64,000 bases of DNA. Origin: Primulina eburnea (lineage: Eukaryota > Streptophyta > Magnoliopsida > Lamiales > Gesneriaceae). Made by a program: the position numbers and the translations under genes. Positions 24,198 to 37,146 of this stretch are shown one piece after another. A model generated the notes under the pieces. That model had not been told where the DNA came from and ran no database searches. It saw only the letters and a list, made by a program, of their open reading frames with translations. The stretch is taken from positions 1-64,000 of the forward strand of contig NW_027330836.1 in NCBI RefSeq assembly GCF_022965805.1, written 5' to 3'. Within the stretch, counting starts at the first letter, position 1; each line of letters opens with the position of its first letter.

Positions 24198-26744
24198 ACA
24201 TCCATGCAACCTAGCGACGTCTCTAAAAAAGAACAAATCGGCAATGTTGAAGCTAACATCGGGTTTATGACAAGCTAATACATTGCCATCTTAGAGAATC
24301 TATCCACAACAACAAAATAGAATCCCTCCCCTTCTTAGTCCAGGCAACCCCAAATAATAGTCATTAGAAATGTCAATCCAAGTTATTCTTAAGAATAGCA
24401 CGCAAAAGTGTTCCCAAAGTTCTTTGACAACTTCAGTTTGTCCATCCGTTTGGAGGATGACAAGTAAGTAGTAGAAACATCCATATTTGTGGCCAAGTTT
24501 AGGCCCATAAAGTCCTTCCCGAAAGTAACTCAAGATTTACATCGCGACCAGAACAATAAGTTCATAAGCATGCCATGCAACCCTAACGACTTCTCTAAAG
24601 AACAAATCCGCAATGTTTGAAGCATCATCGGGTTTATGAACAAGCTATAAACTGTGCCATCTTAGAGAATCGATCCACAACAACAAAAATAGAATCCCTC
24701 CCCTTCTTAGTCCTAGGCAACCCTAAAATAAAGTCCATAGAAATGTCAATCCAAGTTCTTCTTAAGAATAGCACGCAAAAGTGTTCCCAAAGTTCTATTG
24801 ACAACTTCAGTTTGTCCATCCGTTTGAGGATGACAAGTAGTAGAAAACAACAATTTTGTGCCAAGTTTAGCCCATAAAGTCTTCCAAAAGTAACTCAAGA
24901 ATTTAACATCGCGACCAGAAACAATAGTCATAGCATGCCATGCAACCTAACGACTTCTCTAAAGAACAAATCCGCAATGTTTGAAGCATCATCGGTTTAT
25001 GACAAGCTATAAAATGTGCCATCTTAGAGAATCTATCCACAACAACAAAAATAGAATCCCTCCCCTTCTTAGTCCTAGGCAACCCCAAAATAAAGTCCAT
25101 AGAAATGTAAATCCAAGTTCTTCTTAAGAATAGCACGCAAAAGTGTTCCCAAAGTTCTATTGACAACTTCAGTTTGTCCATCCGTTTGAGGATGACAAGT
25201 AGTAGAAAACAACAATTTTGTGTCAAGTTTAGCCCATAAAGTATTCCAAAAGTAACTCAAGAATTTAACATCGCGACCAGAAACAATAGTCATAGGCATG
25301 CCATGCAACCTAACGACTTCTCTAAAGAACAAATCCGCAATGTTTGAAGCATCATCGGTTTATGACAAGCTATAAAATGTGCCATCTTAGAGAATCTATC
25401 CACAACAACAAAAATATAATCCCTCCCCTTCTTAGTCCTAGGCAACCCAAAATAAAGTCCATAGAAATGTAAATCCAAGTTCTTCTTAAGAATAGCACGC
25501 AAAAGTGTTCCCAAAGTTCTATTGACGACTTCAGTTTGTCCATCCATTTGAGGATGACAAGTAGTAGAAAACAACAATTATGTGCCAAGTTTAGCCCATA
25601 AAGTCTTCCAAAAGTAACTCAAGAATTTAACATCGCGACCAGAAACGATAGTCCTAGGCATGCCATGCAACCTAACGACTTCTCTAAAGAACAAATCCGC
25701 AATGTTTGAAGCATCATCGGGTTTATGACAAGCTATAAAATGTGCCATCTTAGAGAATCTATCCACAACAACAAAAATAGAATCCCTCCCCTTCTTAGTC
25801 CTAGGAAACACCAAAATAAAGTCCATTGAAATGTCAATCCAAGTTCTTCTTAAGAATAGCACGCAAAAGTGTTCCCAAAGTTCTATTGACAACTTCAGTT
25901 TGTCCATCCGTTTGAGGATGACAAGTAGTAGAAAACAACAATTTTGTGCCAAGTTTAGCCCATAAAGTCTTCCAAAAGTAACTCAAGAATTTAACATCGC
26001 GACCAGAAACAATATTCCTAGGACATTCCATGCAACCTAACGACTTCTCTAAAGAACAAATCCTGCAATGTTTGAAGCATCATCGGTTTTATGACAAGCT
26101 ATAAAATGTGCCATCTTAGAGAATCTATCCACAACAACAAAAATAGAATCCCTCCCCTTCTTAGTCCTAGGCAACCCCAAAATAAAGTCCATTGAAATGT
26201 AAATCCAAGTTCTTCTTAAGAATAGCACGCAAAAGTGTTCCCAAAGTTCTATTGACAACTTCAGTTTGTCCATTCGTTTGAGGATGACAAGTAGTAGAAA
26301 ACAACAATTTTGTGCCTAGTTTAGCCCATAAAGTCTTCCAAAAGTAACTCAAGAATTTAACATCGCGACCAGAAACAATAGTCCTAGGCATGCCATGCAA
26401 CCTAGCGACTTCTCTAAAGAACAAATCCGCAATGTTTGAAGCATCATCGGGTTTATGACAAGCTATAAAATGTGCCATCTTAGAGAATCTATCCAAAACA
26501 ACAAAAATAGAATCCCTCCCCTTCTTAGTCCTAGGCAACCCCAAAATAAAGTCCATAGAAATGTAAATCCAAGTTCTTCTTAAGAATAGCACGCAAAAGT
26601 GTTCCCAAAGTTCTATTGACAACTTCAGTTTGTCCATCCGTTTGAGGATGACAAGTAGTAGAAAACAACAATTTTGTGCCAAGTTTATCCCATAAAGTCT
26701 TCCGAAAGTAACTCAAGAATTTAACATAGCGACCAGAAACAATA

Positions 26745-29700
26745 GTCATTGGTATGCCATGCAACCTAACGACTTCTCTAAAGAACAAATCCGCAATGTA
26801 TGAAGCATCATCGGTTTATGACAAGTTATAAAATGTGCCATTTTAGAGAATCTATCCACAACAACAAAAATATAACCCCTCCCCTTCTTAGTCCTAGGCA
26901 ACCACAAAATAAAGTCCATAGAAATGTAAATCCAAGTTCTTCTTAAGAATAGCACGCAAAAGTGTTCCCAAAGTTCTATTGACGACTTCAGTTTGTCCAT
27001 CCATTTGAGGATGACAAGTAGTAGAAAACAAAAATTATGTGCCAAGTTTAGCCCATAAAGTCTTCCAAAAGTAACTCAAGAATTTAACATCGCGACCAGA
27101 AACGATAGTCCTAGGCATGCCATGCAAACTAACGACTTCTCTAAAGAACAAATCCGCAATGTTTGAAGCATCATCGGGTTTATGACAAGCTATAAAATGT
27201 GCCATCTTAGAGAATCTATCCACAACAACAAAAATAGAATCCCTCCCCTTCTTAGTCCTAGGAAACACCAAAATAAAGTCCATTGAAATGTCAATCCAAG
27301 TTATTCTTAAGAATAGCACGCAAAAGTGTTCCCAAAGTTCTATTGACAACTTCAGTTTGTCCATCCGTTTGAGGATGACAAGTAGTAGAAAACAACAATT
27401 TTGTGCCAAGTTTAGCCCATAAAGTCTTCCAAAAGTAACTCAAGAATTTAACATCGCGACCAGAAACAATATTCCTAGACATTCCATGCAACCTAACGAC
27501 TTCTCTAAAGAACAAATCTGCAATGTTTGAAGCATCATCGGTTTTATGACAAGCTATAAAATGTGCCATCTTAGAGAATCTATCCAGAACAACAAAAATA
27601 GAATCCCTCCCCTTCTTAGTCCTAGGCAACCCCAAAATAAAGTCCATTGAAATGTAAATCCAAGTTCTTCTTAAGAATAGCACGCAAAAGTGTTCCCAAA
27701 GTTCTATTGACAACTTCAGTTTGTCCATTCGTTTGAGGATGACAAGTAGTAGAAAACAACAATTTTGTGCCTAGTTTAGCCCATAAAGTCTTCCAAAAGT
27801 AACTCAAGAATTTAACATCGCGACCAGAAACAATAGTCCTAGGCATGCCATGCAACCTAGCGACTTCTCTAAAGAACAAATCCGCAATGTTTGAAGCATC
27901 ACCGGGTTTATGACAAGCTATAAAATGTGCCATCTTAGAGAATCTATCCAAAACAACAAAAATAGAATCCCTCCCCTTCTTAGTCCTAGGCAACCCCAAA
28001 ATAAAGTCCATAGAAATGTAAATCCAAGTCCTTCTTAAGAATAGCACGCAAAAGTGTTCCCAAAGTTCTATTGACAACTTCAGTTTGTCCATCCGTTTGA
28101 GGATGACAAGTAGTAGAAAACAACAATTTTGTGCCAAGTTTATCCCATAAAGTCTTCCGAAAGTAACTCAAGAATTTAATATCGCGACCAAAAACTATAG
28201 TTCTACGCAAGCCATGCAACATAACGACTTCGCTAAAGAACAAATCCGCAATGTTTGAAGCATCATCAGTTTTATGACAAGCTATAAAGTGTGCCATCTT
28301 TGAGAATCTATCCACAACAACAAAAATAGAATCCCTCCCCTTCTTAGTCCTAGGCAACCCCAAAATAAAGTCCATACAAATGTCAATCCAATTTCTTTTT
28401 AAGAATAGCACGCAAAAGTGTTCCCAAAGTTCTATTGAACACTACAGTTTGTCCATCCGTTTGAGGATGACAAGTAGTAGAAAACAACAATTTTGTGTTA
28501 AGTTTAGCCCATAAAGTATTCCAAAAGTAACTCAAAAATTTAACATCGCGACCAGAAACCATAGTCATAGGCATGCCATGCAACCTAACGACTTCTCTAA
28601 AGAACAAATCCGCAATGTTTGAAGCATCATCGGTTTTATGACGAGTTATAAAATGTGCCATCTTAGAGAATCTATCCACAACAACAAAAATAGAATCCCT
28701 CCCCTTCTTAGTCCTAGGCAACCACAAAATAAAGTTCATAGAAACGTAAATCCAAGTTCTTCTTAAGAAGAGCACGCAAAAGTGTTCCCAAAGTTCTATT
28801 GACAATTTCAGTTTGTCCATCCGTTTGAGGATGACAAGTAGTAGAAAACAACAATTTTGTGTCAAGTTTAGCCCATAAAGTATTCCAAAAGTAACTCAAG
28901 AATTTAACATTGCGACCAGAAACAATAGTCATTGGTATGCCATGCAACCTAACGACTTCGCTAAAGTACAAATCCGCAATGTTTAAAGCATCATCGGTTT
29001 TATGACAAGTTATAAAATGTGCCATCTTAGAGAATCTATCCACAACAACAAAAATAGAATCCCTCCCCTTCTTAGTCCTAGGCAACCTAAAATAAAGTCC
29101 ATAGAAATGTCAATCCAAGTTCTATTTAAGAATAGCACGCAAAAGTGTTCCCAAAGTTCTTTTGACAACTTCAGTTTGTCCATCCGTTTGAGGATGACAA
29201 GTAGTAGAAAACATCAATTATGTGCCAAGTTTAGCCCATAAAGTCTTCCAAAAGTAACTCAAGAATTTAACATCGCGACCAGAAATAATAGTCATAAGCA
29301 TGCCATGCAACCTAACGACTTCTCTAAAGAACAAATCCGCAATGTTTGAAGCATCATCGGGTTTATGACAAGCTATAAAATGTGCCATCTTAGAGAATCT
29401 ATCCACAACAACAAAAATAGAATCCCTCCCCTTCTTAGTCCTAGGAAACACCAAAATAAAGTCCATTGAAATGTCAATCCAAGTTCTTCTTAAGAATAGC
29501 ACGCAAAAGTGTTCCCAAAGTTCTATTGACAACTTCAGTTTGTCCATCCGTTTGAGGATGACAAGTAGTAGAAAACAACAATTTTGTGTTAAGTTTAGCC
29601 CATAAAGTATTCCAAAAGTAACTCAAAAATTTAACATCGCGACCAGAAACCATAGTCATAGGCATGCCATGCAACCTAACGACTTCTCTAAAGAACAAAT

Positions 29701-30018
29701 CCGCAATGTTTGAAGTATCATCGGTTTTATGACAAGCTATAAAATGTGCCATCTTAGAGAATCTATCAAAAACAACAAAAATAGAATATCTCCCCTTCTT
29801 AGTCCTAGGCAACCCCAAAATAAAGTCCATAGAAATGTAAATCCAAGTTCTTCTTAAGAATAGCACGCAAAAGTGTTCCCAAAGTTCTATTGACTACTTC
29901 AGTTTGTCCATCCGTTTGAGGATGACAAGTAGTAGAAAACAACAATTTTGTGTCAAGTTTAGCCCATAAAGTATTCCAAAAGTAACTCAAGAATTTAACA
30001 TTGCGACCAGAAACAATA
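26745..30018 (-). repeat. Higher-order repeat, copy 1 (nine units, 3274 bp)
   Basis: Nine successive divergent satellite units whose order and private variants recur in the next 3274 bp. The unit before 26745 no longer matches its counterpart before 30019, which sets the left limit. One unit (28383-28865, minus-strand [14 protein letters not shown]) differs from its counterpart in copy 2 (31657-32049), so conversion or exchange has taken place since duplication. Confidence 0.75.
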
Positions 30019-33000
30019 GTCATTGGTATGCCACGCAACCTAACGACTTCTCTAAAGAACAAATCCGCAATGTTTGAAGCATCATCGGTTTATGACAAGT
30101 TATAAAATGTGCCATTTTAGAGAATCTATCCACAACAACAAAAATATAACCCCTCCCCTTCTTAGTCCTAGGCAACCACAAAATAAAGTCCATAGAAATG
30201 TAAATCCAAGTTCTTCTTAAGAATAGCACGCAAAAATGTTCCCAAAGTTCTATTGACGACTTCAGTTTGTCCATCCATTTGAGGATGACAAGTAGTAGAA
30301 AACAAAAATTATGTGCCAAGTTTAGCCCATAAAGTCTTCCAAAAGTAACTCAAGAATTTAACATCGCGACCAGAAACGATAGTCCTAGGCATGCCATGCA
30401 AACTAACGACTTCTCTAAAGAACAAATCCGCAATGTTTGAAGCATCATCGGGTTTATGACAAGCTATAAAATGTGCCATCTTAGAGAATCTATCCACAAC
30501 AACAAAAATAGAATCCCTCCCCTTCTTAGTCCTAGGAAACACCAAAATAAAGTCCATTGAAATGTCAATCCAAGTTCTTCTTAAGAATAGCACGCAAAAG
30601 TGTTCCCAAAGTTCTATTGACAACTTCAGTTTGTCCATCCGTTTGAGGATGACAAGTAGTAGAAAACAACAATTTTGTGCCAAGTTTAGCCCATAAAGTC
30701 TTCCAAAAGTAACTCAAGAATTTAACATCGCGACCAGAAACAATATTCCTAGACATTCCATGCAACCTAACGACTTCTCTAAAGAACAAATCTGCAATGT
30801 TTGAAGCATCATCGGTTTTATGACAAGCTATAAAATGTGCCATCTTAGAGAATCTATCCAGAACAACAAAAATAAAATCCCTCCCCTTCTTAGTCCTAGG
30901 CAACCCCAAAATAAAGTCCATTGAAATGTAAATCCAAGTTCTTCTTAAGAATAGCACGCAAAAGTGTTCCCAAAGTTCTATTGACAACTTCAGTTTGTCC
31001 ATTCGTTTGAGGATGACAAGTAGTAGAAAACAACAATTTTGTGCCTAGTTTAGCCCATAAAGTCTTCCAAAAGTAACTCAAGAATTTAACATCGCGACCA
31101 GAAACAATAGTCCTAGGCATGCCATGCAACCTAGCGACTTCTCTAAAGAACAAATCCGCAATGTTTGAAGCATCACCGGGTTTATGACAAGCTATAAAAT
31201 GTGCCATCTTAGAAAATCTATCCAAAACAACAAAAATAGAATCCCTCCCCTTCTTAGTCCTAGGCAACCCCAAAATAAAGTCCATAGAAATGTAAATCCA
31301 AGTTCTTCTTAAGAATAGCACGCAAAAGTGTTCCCAAAGTTCTATTGACAACTTCAGTTTGTCCATCCGTTTGAGGATGACAAGTAGTAGAAAACAACAA
31401 TTTTGTGCCAAGTTTATCCCATAAAGTCTTCCGAAAGTAACTCAAGAATTTAATATCGCGACCAAAAACTATAGTTCTACGCAAGCCATGCAACATAACG
31501 ACTTCGCTAAAGAACAAATCCGCAATGTTTGAAGCATCATCAGTTTTATGACAAGCTATAAAGTGTGCCATCTTTGAGAATCTATCCACAACAACAAAAA
31601 TAGAATCCCTCCCCTTCTTAGTCCTAGGCAACCCCAAAATAAAGTCCATACAAATGTCAATCCAATTTCTTTTTAAGAATAGCACGCAAAAGTGTTCCCA
31701 AAGTTCTATTGAACACTCCAGTTTGTCCATCCGTTTGAGGATGACAAGTAGTAGAAAACAACAATTTTGTGTTAAGTTTAGCCCATAAAGTATTCCAAAA
31801 GTAACTCAAAAATTTAACATCGCGACCAGAAACCATAGTCATAGGCATGCCATGCAACCTAACGACTTCTCTAAAGAACAAATCCGCAATGTTTGAAGCA
31901 TCATCGGTTTTATGACAAGCTATAAAATGTGCCATCTTAGAGAATCTATCCAAAACAACAAAAATAGAATACCTCCCCTTCTTAGTCCTAGGCAACCCCA
32001 AAATAAAGTCCATAGAAATGTAAATCCAAGTTCTTCTTAAGAATAGCACGCAAAAGTGTTCCCAAAGTTCTATTGACTACTTCAGTTTGTCCATCCGTTT
32101 GAGGATGACAAGTAGTAGAAAACAACAATTTTGTGTCAAGTTTAGCCCATAAAGTATTCCAAAAGTAACTCAAGAATTTAACATTGCGACCAGAAACAAT
32201 AGTCATTGGTATGCCATGCAACCTAACGACTTCGCTAAAGAACAAATCCGCAATGTTTGAAGCATCATCGGTTTTATGACAAGCTATAAAATGTGCCATC
32301 TTTGAGAATCTATCCACAACAACAAAAATAGAATCCCTCCCCTTCTTAGTCCTAGGCAACCTAAAATAAAGTCCATAGAAATGTCAATCCAAGTTCTATT
32401 TAAGAATAGCACGCAAAAGTGTTCCCAAAGTTCTTTTGACAACTTCAGTTTGTCCATCCGTTTGAGGATGACAAGTAGTAGAAAACATCAATTATGTGCC
32501 AAGTTTAGCCCATAAAGTCTTCCAAAAGTAACTCAAGAATTTAACATCGCGACCAGAAATAATAGTCATAAGCATGCCATGCAACCTAACGACTTCTCTA
32601 AAGAACAAATCCGCAATGTTTGAAGCATCATCGGGTTTATGACAAGCTATAAAATGTGCCATCTTAGAGAATCTATCCACAACAACAAAAATAGAATCCC
32701 TCCCCTTCTTAGTCCTAGGAAACACCAAAATAAAGTCCATTGAAATGTCAATCCAAGTTCTTCTTAAGAATAGCACGCAAAAGTGTTCCCAAAGTTCTAT
32801 TGACAACTTCAGTTTGTCCATCCGTTTGAGGATGACAAGTAGTAGAAAACAACAATTTTGTGTTAAGTTTAGCCCATAAAGTATTCCAAAAGTAACTCAA
32901 AAATTTAACATCGCGACCAGAAACCATAGTCATAGGCATGCCATACAACCTAACGACTTCTCTAAAGAACAAATCCGCAATGTTTGAAGCATCATCGGTT

Positions 33001-33292
33001 TTATGACAAGCTATAAAATGTGCCATCTTAGAGAATCTATCCAAAACAACAAAAATAGAATATCTCCCCTTCTTAGTCCTAGGCAACCCCAAAATAAAGT
33101 CCATAGAAATGTAAATCCAAGTTCTTCTTAAGAATAGCACGCAAAAGTGTTCCCAAAGTTCTATTGACTACTTCAGTTTGTCCATCCGTTTGAGGATGAC
33201 AAGTAGTAGAAAACAACAATTTTGTGTCAAGTTTAGCCCATAAAGTATTCCAAAAGTAACTCAAGAATTTAACATTGCGACCAGAAACAATA
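30019..33292 (-). repeat. Higher-order repeat, copy 2 (3274 bp)
   Basis: Repeats copy 1 unit by unit with few differences; for example the minus-strand frames 30309-30683 and 27035-27409 are nearly the same protein. A third copy starts at 33293, is split by the LTR at 33531 and continues at 35100. Confidence 0.78.
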
Positions 33293-33525
33293 GTCATTGG
33301 TATGCCACGCAACCTAACGACTTCTCTAAAGAACAAATCCGCAATGTTTGAAGCATCATCGGTTTATGACAAGTTATAAAATGTGCCATTTTAGAGAATC
33401 TATCCACAACAACAAAAATATAACCCCTCCCCTTCTTAGTCCTAGGCAACCACAAAATAAAGTCCATAGAAATGTAAATCCAAGTTCTTCTCAAGAATAG
33501 CACGCAAAAGTGTTCCCAAAGTTCT

Positions 33526-33530
33526 ATTGA
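33526..33530. repeat. Target-site duplication ATTGA, left copy
   Basis: ATTGA of the satellite stands before TGTTGCG at 33531 and again at 35100-35104 after ...TTTATCA. The satellite continues in register after it. Confidence 0.9.
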
Positions 33531-33940
33531 TGTTGCGACTTTGATTGTTGCACTCCCAAGAGCAGGTTGTCCACAAGTAGTATAATTCGGTGAGTCCGAA
33601 TATCGTATCCACAGGGAAGCTAAGGTAATTACAAGTCCACTACAATGTCTTTTTGTTTTTGTTTTTGTTTGTTTTTAATTTTAATTGAATCTTTAATGGG
33701 TAAATTTTAATTGTTCAAATTTAAATTTAAGTAGTTGAGAATAAAGGATCCACTCTTGGTATTTTAATAAAGTTAACATTAACGAACAATATTGAAATCC
33801 ACTTAATAAAATGGTTCCAATATATTAAATAATCATATTTATATTATGTTATAAATTATAATCTTATAAGTACATAATATATACCAAAACTTATAAATGT
33901 GGTCAAGTATTTATTGTGCTATATATATTTGTAAACACTA

Positions 33941-34216
33941 AATCAAGGTTCCCACTTTAAATGGTTGGTAAAACCAAACAAACATTTAAATGGTACCAAT
34001 AAATTAATACTATAATATATTCATATATAATAAATCAAGGAATCCAAGTTAAATGGTTGGTAAAACCAAACTAACATTTAAATGGTTCCAAGAATTTAAT
34101 ATTATAATATATTTATATATAATAACTCAAGGCATCCATTTTAAATGGTTGGTAATACCAAACTAACATTTAAATGGCTCCAAGAATTTAGTGTAACATA
34201 TAGCAACAATAAATCA
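33941..34216 (-). repeat. Three copies of a 92-bp repeat with hairpin potential
   Basis: AATCAAGG recurs at about 33941, 34033 and 34125. Each copy holds TTTAAATGGTTGGTAAAACC followed by CAAACAAACATTTAAA. The TTTAAATG and CATTTAAA arms, and GGTTGGT with ACCAA inside, can fold into a hairpin. On the LTR strand the repeats lie downstream of the TATA box. Confidence 0.7.
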
Positions 34217-34531
34217 AAACTCCCACTTATAAGTAGGGTATAAAAATGCTTAAAGAAATAAATATAACATAAACAATAAATAATGATTAAATAATATAAA
34301 ACATAGATTCTTACCTTATAATAACCTTATTATCATGCCAAGAGCTTCACCTTATCATCTCAACTTTAGGAAGTTAGCTATTCATTATTCAAAGTGTAAA
34401 ACTTTGAATATGAAATTAATATGCTAATTATATTTAAATGAAGAAATAAAAGAAAAATATAGAGAGAAATATTATGAACTCAAAGATTTGTTCATAGAAT
34501 GAGGGATATCTCAATACATTACAATGCACCC

Positions 34532-34541
34532 CTATTTATAG
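34532..34541 (-). promoter_or_regulatory. TATA box of the solo LTR
   Basis: CTATTTATAG on the plus strand reads CTATAAATAG on the minus strand, a consensus plant TATA box. It is placed about 560 bp into the LTR in its own orientation. Confidence 0.6.
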
Positions 34542-35099
34542 CCAAATTTGGGGAGACAACCACAAATAAAATATTATTTTTTACACATAAGTCTTCATTG
34601 GTGTTCCAAGAAATTAATATTATATTGCACATCACTTTTGACAAGCATCTTCTCCGAATTTTCTTCTTCACATAAAATGAAACATGTGGATAATTGAGTT
34701 GTCTAGTTGTGGTATTTTTTCAGAATATTTGACCAAGTAGTTTGAGAGATATGGTCAAAATACTAGAGCATGGTAAAACTGCCACTCCTTCGGTAACTTT
34801 AATTGTTGCTTAATTTGATCCCAATTGTGAGAGGATTTTTATCTCATGCTTGCCACCAATATTGTAGATATTAACATCAACTTTCTACAGGTCCAAGAAT
34901 CATCTTAATCCCATTTGCAACGCCAAGGTTATTCTTGTTTTATTGAACCTGTAAAAATAGTAAAAACTTATAATTACACAACAACTTATATTTTATACAA
35001 TTTATTATAAAACATATAATATTTAAAAATTTAATAAAACAAAAACTATATATTTATATTATAAAACATTTAATTAATGTACAATTTTTATGTTTATCA

Positions 35100-37146
35100 A
35101 TTGACGACTTCAGTTTGTCCATCCATTTGAGGATGACAAGTAGTAGAAAACAAAATTATGTGCCAAGTTTAGCCCATAAAGTCTTCCAAAAGTAACTCAA
35201 GAATTTAACATCGCGACCAGAAACGATAGTCCTAGGCATGCCATGCAAACTAACGACTTCTCTAAAGAACAAATCCGCAATGTTTGAAGCATCATCGGGT
35301 TTATGACAAGCTATAAAATGTGCCATCTTAGAGAATCTATCCACAACAACAAAAATAGAATCCCTCCCCTTCTTAGTCCTAGGAAACACCAAAATAAAGT
35401 CCATTGAAATGTCAATCCAAGTTCTTCTTAAGAATAGCACGCAAAAGTGTTCCCAAAGTTCTATTGATAACTTCAGTTTGTCCATCCGTTTGAGGATGAC
35501 AAGTAGTAGAAAACAACAATTTTGTGCCAAGTTTAGCCCATAAAGTCTTCCAAAAGTAACTCAAGAATGTAACATCGCGACCAGAAACAATATTCCTAGA
35601 CATTCCATGCAACCTAACGACTTCTCTAAAGAACAAATCTGCAATGTTTGAAGCATCATCGGTTTTATGACAAGCTATAAAATGTGCCATCTTAGAGAAT
35701 CTATCCAGAACAACAAAAATAGAATCCCTCCCCTTCTTAGTCCTAGGCAACCCCAAAATAAAGTCCATTGAAATGTAAATCCAAGTTCTTCTTAAGAATA
35801 GCACGCAAAAGTGTTCCCAAAGTTCTATTGACAACTTCAGTTTGTCCATTCGTTTGAGGATGACAAGTAGTAGAAAACAACAATTTTGTGCCTAGTTTAG
35901 CCCATAAAGTCTTCCAAAAGTAACTCAAGAATTTAACATCGCGACCAGAAACAATAGTCCTAGGCATGCCATGCAACCTAGCGACTTCTCTAAAGAACAA
36001 ATCCGCAATGTTTGAAGCATCACCGGGTTTATGACAAGCTATAAAATGTGCCATCTTAGAGAATCTATCCAAAACAACAAAAATAGAATCCCTCCCCTTC
36101 TTAGTCCTAGGCAACCCCAAAATAAAGTCCATAGAAATGTAAATCCAAGTTCTTCTTAAGAATAGCACCCAAAAGTGTTCCCAAAGTTCTATTGACAACT
36201 TCAGTTTGTCCATCCGTTTGAGGATGACAAGTAGTAGAAAACAACAATTTTGTGCCAAGTTTATCCCATAAAGTCTTCCGAAAGTAACTCAAGAATTTAA
36301 TATCGCGACCAAAAACTATAGTTCTACGCAAGCCATGCAACATAATGACTTCGCTAAAGAACAAATCCGCAATGTTTGAAGCATCATCAGTTTTATGACA
36401 AGCTATAAAGTGTGCCATCTTTGAGAATCTATCCACAACAACAAAAATAGAATCCCTCCCCTTCTTAGTCCTAGGCAACCCCAAAATAAAGTCCATACAA
36501 ATGTCAATCCAATTTCTTTTTAAGAATAGCACGCAAAAGTGTTCCCAAAGTTCTATTGACAACTCCAGTTTGTCCATCCGTTTGAGGATGACAAGTAGTA
36601 GAAAACAACAATTTTCTGTTAAGTTTAGCCCATAAAGTATTCCAAAAGTAACTCAAAAATTTAACATCGCGACCAGAAACCATAGTCATAGGCATGCCAT
36701 GCAACCTAACGACTTCTCTAAAGAACAAATCCGCAATGTTTGAAGCATCATCGGTTTTATGACAAGCTATAAAATGTGCCATCTTAGAGAATCTATCCAA
36801 AACAACAAAAATAGAATACCTCCCCTTCTTAGTCCTAGGCAACCCCAAAATAAAGTCCATAGAAATGTAAATCCAAGTTCTTCTTAAGAATAGCACGCAA
36901 AAGTGTTCCCAAAGTTCTATTGACTACTTCAGTTTGTCCATCCGTTTGAGGATGACAAGTAGTAGAAAACAACAATTTTGTTTCAATTTTAGCCCATAAA
37001 GTATTCCAAAAGTAACTCAAGAATTTAACATTGCGACCAGAAACAATAGTCATTGGTATGCCATGCAACCTAACGACTTCGCTAAAGAACAAATCCGCAA
37101 TGTTTGAAGCATCATCGGTTTTATGACAAGCTATAAAATGTGCCAT
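35100..37146 (-). repeat. Higher-order repeat, copy 3 (right part)
   Basis: Follows copy 2 at a constant offset of 4847 bp through the frames 35156, 35412, 35743, 36107, 36504 and 36835, then departs. With 33293-33530 it forms an incomplete third copy. Confidence 0.7.

Larger units (their letters stand above)
24198..33530 (-). repeat. Integrase-core satellite, block 3 (about 25-26 units)
   Basis: Same 364-bp unit. The first 460 bp (24198-24660) carry many single-base gains and losses relative to every other unit. After that the units are clean. From about 26745 the block is organised in a 9-unit higher-order repeat. Diagnostic variants recur at 3274 bp: CTATCCAGAAC at 27583 and 30857, GACCAAAAACTATAG from 28186 and 31460, ACATCAATTATG near 29211 and 32485. 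The block ends in ATTGA, the duplicated target of the next LTR. Confidence 0.92.
33531..35099 (-). mobile_element. Solo LTR (1569 bp) inserted in the satellite, minus strand
   Basis: TG...CA ends with a perfect 5-bp target duplication and no internal region. I read it on the minus strand because TATAAATAG lies on that strand at 34532-34541. The segment GTATCCACAGGGA near 33605-33620 is then CCCTGTGGATAC close to the 3' end, as I know from U5 of plant Tat/Athila-type gypsy LTRs. In that orientation it starts TGATAAACATAAAAATT, resembling the start of the LTR at 38936. Its removal restores the 3274-bp spacing of the higher-order repeat, so it is a late insertion. Confidence 0.88.

Noticed and set aside
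22661..24202. Perfect target-site duplication for the LTR at 22666
   Set aside because: CATGT and CATCC share only three of five bases, and the right flank is unreliable because of nearby indels.
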